A stretch of 64,000 nucleotides of DNA from CALANV01 sp036381615 (lineage in GTDB: Bacteria; Pseudomonadota; Alphaproteobacteria; CACIAM-22H2): the NCBI GenBank assembly GCA_036381615.1, contig DASVCL010000021.1, positions 34,238-98,237 of the forward strand, in the 5' to 3' direction. A model generated the notes under the pieces. It saw nothing but the letters and a program-made list of their open reading frames with translations. It was not told where the DNA came from and ran no database searches. Both the position numbers and the translations under genes were made by a program. How positions within the stretch are numbered: the stretch's first letter is position 1; each line of letters opens with the position of its first letter. Of the stretch, positions 26,782-33,902 are shown piece after piece.

Positions 26782-27196
26782 TCTTACGATATCTCCAATA
26801 GCCGCGGCACGGCGCGCATAAACGGCAGGCGCGAACCCGTCGGCGGGTCCAGCGGTTGCGCATGGGCGCGCGGCGCCAATGATGGAATCCCTGCGGATCG
26901 GCAACCCGACCTGGGCGGCCCACGGCCATCCTCAGTCCTTCCTGTAGGTCCAGTAGCAAACCGTTGGTCAGGTCAGTCACGGTCGGCGGTCGATCCCGGC
27001 GTATCCGTTTCGTTTCTCTCTTGTCCGCGGAAGCGCCCCTTACAGGCGCGCCGGGCGCCACCGTTCCGGTCCGGAATGGGGCTGCCATATGCGAACGGAA
27101 ATAAAATAGTCAGCGGATCAATCAACCACAATGACATAATGCCCCGTCGCCGAAGCGTGGCCGGAATAGGGTTGAAATCCGTTTGAAATCAGTGGT
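26782..27196. other. Divergent region: rne 5' untranslated region and amiC promoter
   Basis: No gene seen. The rne promoter at 27103-27131 would give a leader of about 315 bases, in line with the long autoregulatory rne leader of enterobacteria. Toward amiC, the phrase TTGAAATC occurs twice in a row (about 27171-27190) just before the start codon. Confidence 0.5.
27103..27131 (-). promoter_or_regulatory. Putative rne promoter
   Basis: On the minus strand TTGTGG (27126-27131), 17-base spacer, TATTTT (27103-27108). Located in the most AT-rich part of the intergenic region. Confidence 0.45.
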
Positions 27197-28561
27197 ATGC
27201 GTATCGATCCGCAACTAAAACTGAAGCCAATGTTGCGCTTCTTCGGACGGCTGGCATGGGGGATTTTCGTCGCTGCCGCCGTCTTCGGGATTGTTTTCAA
27301 GGCCGACGCACGCCCTGCGGTCACCTCGGTGACGTTTGCTGACAAGGGCGGCTTTACCCGGCTCGTGGTCGAGCTCACCGACAGAGCAGACTACCGCGTT
27401 TTTGTCCTGAGCGAACCGATGCGGCTGGTCATTGATCTGCCGCCGCTCGAATGGCGGCTCGGCGGCGGGCAGGCGGCGGCGCACGGGCTCGTTGCCGGCT
27501 ACCGGTATGGGCAGTTCGATGCCGCGACCAGTCGTTTGGTGCTGGATCTTGCCGAACCGACCCGGGTCCGGCGTTCCGGCTACGAATTGTCGGCCGGGCG
27601 TCAGCGCCTCGTGTTCGAACTCGAGCGCGTCAGCATGGAAGCCTTCCTGGCGGATGTGCAACCCTGGACGGCATCGGGCGTGACGTTCGAGGCATCGACG
27701 GTTTCGTCGCCGCGCGCTGCGGCGCCGGCACCTCTCGCGTCCGCCGACCAGGCTGTAGCATCGGCCTCAGCCGCACTGCCCTGGCCGCCACCACCGGCAC
27801 CGCGTGCGACGATTGCGCCGGCGGCGGCCCCGGCCACCGGTGCGGCAAGATCAGGGGGGCAGCGTGCCGCCGGCAAACGGGTGGTCGCCGTCGACGCTGG
27901 CCACGGCGGTGTCGACCCGGGGGCGGTCGGGACACGCGGGACCTACGAAAAGGACATCACGCTCGCCGTCGCCCGCGAGCTGCGACGACAGCTCGAAAGG
28001 ACGGGCCGTTATCGCGTCGTGATGACGCGTGACGACGACATATTCGTGCGGCTGCGTGACCGCGTCGCCCGGGCGAGAGCGGCGAACGCGGAGCTCTTCG
28101 TGTCGATCCACGCGGATTCGAGCGCCACGTCGAGCACGCGCGGCGCGAGCGTCTATACCCTCTCGGAGACCGCGTCGGACGCCGAGGCGGCGGCCCTGGC
28201 CGCGCGCGAGAACTACGCCGACATCATTGCGGGGGTGGACCTGTCCGCCGAGAACAAGGAGGTCGTCAGCATTCTCATCGACCTTGCGCAGCGTGAAACC
28301 ATGAACCTTTCGGCGGCGTTTGCTTCGGTATTGGTCGATGAGCTCGGGCGCGACATCCAGCTCCTGCCCAACCGGCCGCACCGGTTTGCCGGATTTGCCG
28401 TCCTGCGTGCGCCCGACGTGCCGTCGGTGCTGATCGAACTTGGATACGTGTCGAACCAGCATGACGAGAAGCTCCTTACCCGCCCGCATTACCGCTCCAA
28501 GGTGGCGGCGGCCATCGTCCGTGCCATCGATCAGTACTTCGCACGCAAGAGCCGGTCATAA
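27197..28561 (+). CDS. N-acetylmuramoyl-L-alanine amidase with AMIN domain (AmiC type)
   Basis: Cleaves the amide bond between MurNAc and the stem peptide to split septal peptidoglycan. 454 residues: N-terminal membrane/signal segment (about 12-38), AMIN domain (about 40-160) for localisation, an Ala/Pro linker (about 170-225), then Amidase_3: VVAVDAGHGGVDPGAVG with zinc His and GTYEKDITLAVA with zinc Glu, SIHAD with the second His, and catalytic Glu in LIELGYVSN. Start could also be ATG 27230. It precedes the PBP1a gene, as in most alphaproteobacteria. Confidence 0.94.
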   Translation: MRIDPQLKLKPMLRFFGRLAWGIFVAAAVFGIVFKADARPAVTSVTFADKGGFTRLVVELTDRADYRVFVLSEPMRLVIDLPPLEWRLGGGQAAAHGLVAGYRYGQFDAATSRLVLDLAEPTRVRRSGYELSAGRQRLVFELERVSMEAFLADVQPWTASGVTFEASTVSSPRAAAPAPLASADQAVASASAALPWPPPPAPRATIAPAAAPATGAARSGGQRAAGKRVVAVDAGHGGVDPGAVGTRGTYEKDITLAVARELRRQLERTGRYRVVMTRDDDIFVRLRDRVARARAANAELFVSIHADSSATSSTRGASVYTLSETASDAEAAALAARENYADIIAGVDLSAENKEVVSILIDLAQRETMNLSAAFASVLVDELGRDIQLLPNRPHRFAGFAVLRAPDVPSVLIELGYVSNQHDEKLLTRPHYRSKVAAAIVRAIDQYFARKSRS

Positions 28562-28661
28562 CCTGGCCACAGTTATAGGGCTACGTTAACTGTCGACCGG
28601 CTACAACGAAGGCGGGGTTGCCCGATATCCGGCCGCCTGATGGCCGGCGGACCAATGGAAG

Positions 28662-31076
28662 ATGCGCAAGCTATTGATAAGGTTGATAATTCTTCTTGTG
28701 CTCGCGGCCATACTCGGAGCCGGCGCTGGGCTTGCCGTGCTGTGGTATTTCGGACGCGGGCTGCCCGACTATCAGCAGCTCGCCGACTATGAGCCTCCGG
28801 TGCTCACGCGCGTCCATGCGGGCGATGGTCGCATCCTGGCCGAATTCGCAATCGAACGCCGGCTGTTCGTCCCTGTCAGTGCGATGCCGCGCCGCGTTAT
28901 CCAGGCCTTCATCTCGGCCGAGGACAAGAACTTCTGGACACATCCGGGGATCAGCATTCCCGATATCGCGCGCGCGGCCGTCTACAACCTCCTGAACCGC
29001 GATCGGCGGCCGATCGGTGCCTCCACGATCACGCAGCAGGTTGCCAAGAATTTCCTGCTGACGAACGAGGTGTCGCTGGAGCGCAAGGTGAAGGAGGCGA
29101 TCCTCGCTTTCCGCATTGAGCAGGCGCTGAGCAAGGAGCGCATCCTCGAGCTGTATCTGAACGAGATCTATCTGGGCTTCGGGGCCTACGGCGTCGCTGC
29201 GGCAGCTCTGAACTATTTCAACAAGTCGCTGGATGAGCTGACGATCGCGGAAGCGGCGTTTCTGGCCGCGTTGCCGAAGGCGCCCAGCAACTATAATCCG
29301 ATCCGCTATCCCGAGACGGCAAAGGCGAGGCGCGACTGGGTCATCGGGCGCATGCTCGAGGACGGAGCCATTACCGAAGCCGAAGCCGAGATGGCGCGGC
29401 GAACGCCGCTGCAGGTCCACCCGCGCGGCGAGATCGAAGCCGTTCGCGCCGATTACTTCACCGAAGAGGTGCGCCGCGAGCTTTTGCAGCGCTATGGTGA
29501 GCGGGGTCTTTACGGCGGCGGACTGTCGGTCCGCACCACTCTTGACCCGAAGCTTCAGGAAATCGCCGTCGGTGCCCTGCGCCACGGCCTGATCGCCTAT
29601 GACCGGCGCCATGGCTGGCGCGGGCCGATTGCACGCATCGATCCGGGCGCGGGCTGGGAACGTCGCCTGCAAGCGACGGAGCGGCCGGCAGGTCTGCTGC
29701 CGCAATGGCAACTCGCGGTCGTCCTCGGTCTGGGCAATGCGGGCGCCGAGATCGGACTCGCCGATGGCGCGCGCGGATTCATCCCGTTCTCGGAGATCCA
29801 ATGGGCCCGCCAGCCGCTCGAGGAGCAGCGCCTCGGGCCGCCGCTGCGGCATCCTTCGGACGCGCTCGCGGCGGGCGACATCGTGGCTGTCGAGCGGCTA
29901 GCGCAAGACGGGCCGGACGACCGTGCGCTGTTCGCGCTCAGGCAGGTCCCGAACGTCGGTGGTGCGGTCGTCGCGCTCGATCCACATACCGGTCGTGTGC
30001 TGGCGATGGTCGGTGGCTGGCGCTTCGAGGCGAGCCAGTTCAACCGTGCGACCCAGGCACAGCGCCAGCCCGGCTCCTCGTTCAAACCTTTCGTCTACCT
30101 GGCGGCGCTCGACAACGGTTTTACGCCATCGAGCCTTGTCCTCGACGCGCCGATCGTCATCGATCAGGGACCGGGACTTGGCCGCTGGAAACCGGCCAAC
30201 TACACGCGGAACTTTTTCGGGCCAAGTCCATTGCGGGTCGGCATCGAACAGTCGCGCAACCTGATGACGATTCGCCTTGCGCAGTATATCGGCATGGACA
30301 AGGTCGCCGATTATGCGGAGCGTTTCGGAATCTATGACGATCTCCCCGAGCATCTGTCGATGGCGCTGGGCGCGGGCGAGACCACGTTGCTGCGCATGGC
30401 GACGGCCTATGCAATGATCGTCAACGGCGGCAAGCGGATCCGACCGACGCTGATCGACCGCGTTCAGGACCGCAACGGCCGCACGATCTTCAAGCACGAC
30501 GCGCGGTCATGCGAAGAGTGCCGGGCGCAGTACTGGGCCGATCAGCCGGTGCCGACACTGCCGGACCTGCGGGAGAAGGTCATCGACGCCGCGACGGCAT
30601 ATCAGATGGTCAGCATGCTGCAAGGCGTGGTGGAACGCGGTACGGGACGACGGATCAGGGAGATCGGCAAGCCGCTCGCCGGCAAGACCGGAACGACGAA
30701 CGACAGCTTCGATGCCTGGTTCATCGGGTTCTCGCCGGACCTGGTCGCCGGCGTGTTCGTCGGCTTCGACACGCCGCGCACGCTGGGGCCGAACGAAACG
30801 GGCTCGAGCGTCGCCGCGCCGATTTTCAAGGAGCTGATGGCCGAGGCACTCAAGGATCGGCCGGGCATACCGTTCCGCATTCCGCCCGGCATTCGCCTCG
30901 TGCGTGTGAACCCCGCCACCGGACTTGTCGCGCATGCCGGTGACCGCGGCGCGATCTGGGAGGCGTTCAAGCCGGGAACCGAGCCGACGGTGGCAGGCCC
31001 CGTGCTCGACGGCGGCGCCGATGCGGCGCAGTCCAGCCATCCCATTCCCGCGAGCGACACGGGCGGGCTCTACTAG
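28662..31076 (+). CDS. mrcA: Penicillin-binding protein 1A (bifunctional glycosyltransferase/transpeptidase)
   Basis: Polymerises and cross-links peptidoglycan at the inner membrane. 804 residues: cytoplasmic MRK, one membrane helix (about 5-30), GT51 domain with SAEDKNFWTHPG (catalytic Glu) and GASTITQQVAKN, an OB-like insert around 320-430, and a transpeptidase domain with SSFK (catalytic Ser), SRN in GIEQSRNLMT, and KTGT in LAGKTGTTND. Near residue 620 there is a Cys pair in SCEECR that may form a disulfide. It lies 100 bases after the amidase gene. Confidence 0.96.
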   Translation: MRKLLIRLIILLVLAAILGAGAGLAVLWYFGRGLPDYQQLADYEPPVLTRVHAGDGRILAEFAIERRLFVPVSAMPRRVIQAFISAEDKNFWTHPGISIPDIARAAVYNLLNRDRRPIGASTITQQVAKNFLLTNEVSLERKVKEAILAFRIEQALSKERILELYLNEIYLGFGAYGVAAAALNYFNKSLDELTIAEAAFLAALPKAPSNYNPIRYPETAKARRDWVIGRMLEDGAITEAEAEMARRTPLQVHPRGEIEAVRADYFTEEVRRELLQRYGERGLYGGGLSVRTTLDPKLQEIAVGALRHGLIAYDRRHGWRGPIARIDPGAGWERRLQATERPAGLLPQWQLAVVLGLGNAGAEIGLADGARGFIPFSEIQWARQPLEEQRLGPPLRHPSDALAAGDIVAVERLAQDGPDDRALFALRQVPNVGGAVVALDPHTGRVLAMVGGWRFEASQFNRATQAQRQPGSSFKPFVYLAALDNGFTPSSLVLDAPIVIDQGPGLGRWKPANYTRNFFGPSPLRVGIEQSRNLMTIRLAQYIGMDKVADYAERFGIYDDLPEHLSMALGAGETTLLRMATAYAMIVNGGKRIRPTLIDRVQDRNGRTIFKHDARSCEECRAQYWADQPVPTLPDLREKVIDAATAYQMVSMLQGVVERGTGRRIREIGKPLAGKTGTTNDSFDAWFIGFSPDLVAGVFVGFDTPRTLGPNETGSSVAAPIFKELMAEALKDRPGIPFRIPPGIRLVRVNPATGLVAHAGDRGAIWEAFKPGTEPTVAGPVLDGGADAAQSSHPIPASDTGGLY

Positions 31077-31089
31077 CCGCGCGTGGGCG

Positions 31090-31106
31090 TCCGGGTGATG
31101 CCCGGA
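31090..31106. terminator. Hairpin between convergent mrcA and a small gene
   Basis: TCCGGG/CCCGGA stem with a TGATG loop. No T-run, so its role as a terminator is uncertain. Confidence 0.4.
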
Positions 31107-31400
31107 TCAGATGGGCAGCATGCGTTTGATGCGCTGGATGTCGGGCAATGACATTGCGCCGACGCTGGCCGAAACGGCCTCGGCATAGCTGCGGGCCTCA
31201 AGCGCTGCCCGGCGCGCGGCCGCGATGCGCGCAATCGAGCGGTGGCGTCTTTCCTCGAGCGCAAACGTCGCGACGACACGCGCCATCGCCGCCCGCACCG
31301 AGGCCGGCAATCCGAGAAGCGCGATCGATGGCACCTTTACTCTTACTCTGGCGGGGATGCGCGGACGCGATGCGGCAGGGAAGGGCACGATGATCGCCAT
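31107..31400 (-). CDS. Small hypothetical protein
   Basis: A 97-residue basic protein I do not recognise. It starts MAIIVPFPAASRPRIPAR, has an Ala/Arg-rich helical middle (RRHRSIARIAAARRAALEARSY) and ends DIQRIKRMLPI. AGGTGA lies directly upstream of the ATG, and its codon use looks coding. It sits between mrcA (convergent) and prfB (divergent). No signal peptide or membrane helix. Confidence 0.5.
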   Translation of the reverse strand: MAIIVPFPAASRPRIPARVRVKVPSIALLGLPASVRAAMARVVATFALEERRHRSIARIAAARRAALEARSYAEAVSASVGAMSLPDIQRIKRMLPI

Positions 31401-31651
31401 GGCTCACCTCGGGTGTCGCCGCAGTGTCGCCCAGGTGGCCCGTTTCTCGCCACTGTCGGTTGCGCCAAGGGCGATTACCCGTAATGGTTGCGCGAACGTG
31501 CATGGCCTACCTCGCCCGCGTAATGGCAGCCGCGCGCAGTATGCGCCCCCTTGCGCGGGAGGGGCGGGAAAGGGGTAAATTGCGCGGGCCTCCACACTAT
31601 ATATTCCGGGTGTGGGGCTTTTCGCTTGAACGCAACACGCAATAGGGACAA

Positions 31652-32783
31652 ATGCGCGCTGAAATCGCTGAGATTGCCGCCGAGATCAAGCAGTCGCTGG
31701 GACTGCTGAGGAGGCATCTTTGACTACGACAACGCTGTAAAACGACTCGCCGAACTGAACGCGCGGGCGGAAGATCCCGCGTTGTGGAATGATCCGGCCA
31801 AGGCGCAAGCCGTTCTGCGCGAGCGCGCGCATTTGGACAAGGCGCTGAACAGCTTCCACACCCTCGAGGCGGAGCTCAACGACGCCGTGGGCCTGATCGA
31901 GCTTGCCGAGGCGGAAGGTGACCAGGCCGTGCTTGCCGATGCCGAGGACGCGCTGCGCCGGCTCAAGGACAGCGCCGCCAAGCGCAGCCTCGAGGCATTG
32001 CTGTCGGGCGAGGCCGACGCGAACGATGCCTATCTGGAGGTTCATGCGGGCGCCGGCGGGACGGAGAGCCAGGACTGGGCGCAGATGCTGCTGCGGCTCT
32101 ACATGCGCTGGGCGGAGGCGCACGGCTACAAGGTCGAGTTCGAGGAAGAGAGTCCGGGCGAAGAGGCCGGGATCAAATCCGCGACGATCAAGATCATGGG
32201 ACCGAACGCCTACGGCTGGCTGAAGACCGAGTCGGGCGTTCACCGTCTCGTGCGCATCTCGCCGTTCGATTCGAATGCGCGCCGGCACACGAGCTTCGCG
32301 TCGGTCTGGGTCTACCCGGTGGTGGACGACACCATTGATATCCAGATCAACGAGTCCGACGTCCGTACCGACGTGTACCGCGCATCGGGCGCGGGGGGCC
32401 AGCACGTCAACAAGACCGAGAGTGCCGTACGCCTGACGCACATGCCGACCGGCATCGTCGTCGCCTGCCAGAGCGAGCGTTCGCAGCACAAGAATCGGGA
32501 GCGCGCCTGGAAGATGCTCAAGGCGCGGCTCTACGAGCTCGAGCTGCAGAAGCGCGAGGCCGCGGCCCAGGCCGCGCACGAATCCAAGACCGATATCGGC
32601 TGGGGGCACCAGATCCGTTCGTACGTGCTGCAGCCCTATCAGATGGTCAAGGACCTTCGCACCGGCGTTGAAACCAGCGACACGAGCGGCGTGCTGGACG
32701 GCGACATCGACCAGTTCCTCGAAGCGTCTCTTGCGGCGCGTCTCAAAGGCGGTACCGGACGCACCGAGGCGGCCGCGGAGTAA
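31652..32783 (+). CDS. prfB: Peptide chain release factor 2, with programmed +1 frameshift
   Basis: Terminates translation at UGA and UAA. The gene is split: 22 codons from ATG 31652 to CTT 31718-31720, then in-frame TGA at 31721-31723, and the rest in the +1 frame from 31722 to 32783. The full product is about 376 residues. The start of the second frame reads DYDNAVKRLAELN, so the N-terminal helix is complete only after the shift. Codon-recognition motif SPF at 203-205 and the catalytic GGQ at 248-250 are intact (E. coli 205-207 and 250-252). AGGGACAA precedes the ATG. Annotations that ignore the shift would start inside the gene and lose about 43 residues. Confidence 0.96.
31709..31724 (+). 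promoter_or_regulatory. Programmed frameshift site of prfB
   Basis: AGGAGG (31709-31714), three-base gap CAT, slippery CTT, then TGAC. This is the classical RF2 autoregulatory signal: the Shine-Dalgarno-like block at exactly three bases and a poor-context UGA-C that stalls when RF2 is scarce, so the ribosome slips forward one base. Confidence 0.95.
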
Positions 32784-32831
32784 CACCGAAGCAAGGAGTG
32801 GCGAACTCGGAAGACGGGAGGAGATAACGCG

Positions 32832-33137
32832 ATGAAGTACGTCCTGCTCGGTACGCTCAATGCGGCGATGATGACGAAACAGGAAAAGCGCACGACGACG
32901 GCGCGTGCCAAGCTGAAGGAACTCGGGATCAAACTGGACAGCGTGTACTACACGCAGGGACCCTACGATTTCGTCGATGTCGTCGACGCGCCCACGCCAG
33001 AGGCGGTTCTCGCGTTCTCCGTCTGGTACGGCCAGCAGGGTTATGGTCGCATCCAGTCGCTGCCCGCCTTCGACGAACGGACGATGGTAAAGTCGCTGGC
33101 CAACGCGGGCGTACGCGGCCGCCGCGCAGCCCGATAG
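32832..33137 (+). CDS. GYD-domain protein
   Basis: A 101-residue cytoplasmic protein of the GYD family (unknown function, ferredoxin-like fold). The family signature reads QGPYDFVDVVDAP, here with GPYD in place of GxYD. Starts MKYVLLGTLN with GGAGG in front. Separate from prfB by about 50 bases, so it may be co-transcribed. Basic C-terminal end (RGRRAAR). Confidence 0.82.
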   Translation: MKYVLLGTLNAAMMTKQEKRTTTARAKLKELGIKLDSVYYTQGPYDFVDVVDAPTPEAVLAFSVWYGQQGYGRIQSLPAFDERTMVKSLANAGVRGRRAAR

Positions 33138-33177
33138 CGTGCGGCCGCCCCCTCGGGCGTGATCCGGCCGCAATCCG

Positions 33178-33210
33178 ACGCCCGGGCCGTGTTCCGCGGC
33201 CCGGGCGTTC
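33178..33210. terminator. Bidirectional hairpin between GYD gene and bcp
   Basis: An 11-bp stem ACGCCCGGGCC/GGCCCGGGCGT with a GTGTTCCGC loop between two convergent genes. No long T-run. Coordinates may be off by one base. Confidence 0.55.
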
Positions 33211-33214
33211 CGCA

Positions 33215-33880
33215 CTACAGGGCTTTCGCCGCTTCGAGGACCTTTTCGACGTGACCTGGCACCTTCACGCGTCGCCACACGCCCCGGATCACGCCATTGC
33301 GGTCGATCAGGAACGTGGCGCGGTCCATGCCCATGTAGGTCCGGCCGTAATTGCTCTTCTCGATCCAGGTTCCGTAGGCCTGCGCGACCTTCGTCTCGCT
33401 GTCGGAGGCCAGCCGGAACTTGAGGCCATATTTCTGTTTGAACCGGTCGTGGCTCGCCGGATTGTCGCGTGAGATCCCGATCACTTCGGCGTCCAGTCGG
33501 GCGAAATCCGGCAGCATGTCGTTGAAGCCGCAGGCCTCCTTGGTACAGCCCGGCGTGTCGTCCTTGGGATAGAAATAGAGCACGACGTTCCTGCCCCTGA
33601 GTTCCGACAGGCGAACGGTGGCGCCGCCGTCGGCCGGAAGGGTGAAGTCCGGCGCTGGATCGCCGACGCCCGGACCCGCTGCCCGGCTCGTGACGGGCTT
33701 GGGCGCCGCAGCAGCCTTGGCGCCAGGCCGACGGGCGGTCTTGGGCGCAGCCTTCTTCTTTGCAGCTTTCGTCGTCTTTGCGGTTTTCTTCGTTGCAGCC
33801 TGTTTGACGGTCTTGCGCCGTGCGGGCGCCGTCCGTGCGGCCGTCTTTCGCGCGGGGGGGTTCTTTCCTCTCGCGGCCAT
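33215..33880 (-). CDS. bcp: Bcp-type peroxiredoxin with Lys/Ala-rich N-terminal tail
   Basis: Thioredoxin-dependent peroxidase (PrxQ/BCP family) that reduces hydroperoxides. The core from about residue 70 is normal: VGDPAPDFTLPADGG, then DDTPGCTKEACGFND with peroxidatic Cys112 and resolving Cys117, and an Arg in KSNYGRTYMGMDRATFLID. The first ~65 residues are an Ala/Lys/Arg/Pro tail (KKTAKTTKAAKKKAAPKTA) like histone H1 or DNA-binding tails, absent from ordinary 155-residue Bcp. The ATG at 33880 starts this tail; the open frame further upstream lies inside glnE. Confidence 0.92.
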   Translation of the reverse strand: MAARGKNPPARKTAARTAPARRKTVKQAATKKTAKTTKAAKKKAAPKTARRPGAKAAAAPKPVTSRAAGPGVGDPAPDFTLPADGGATVRLSELRGRNVVLYFYPKDDTPGCTKEACGFNDMLPDFARLDAEVIGISRDNPASHDRFKQKYGLKFRLASDSETKVAQAYGTWIEKSNYGRTYMGMDRATFLIDRNGVIRGVWRRVKVPGHVEKVLEAAKAL

Positions 33881-33902
33881 CTTGCCTGCTCCTGTGGTCA
33901 GA

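Noticed and set aside
31592..31615. ACACTATATATT within a CCACAC/GTGTGG inverted repeat upstream of prfB, resembling an NrdR box
   Set aside because: Single site with a poor right half and no nucleotide-reduction gene next to it; probably just a promoter-region hairpin.
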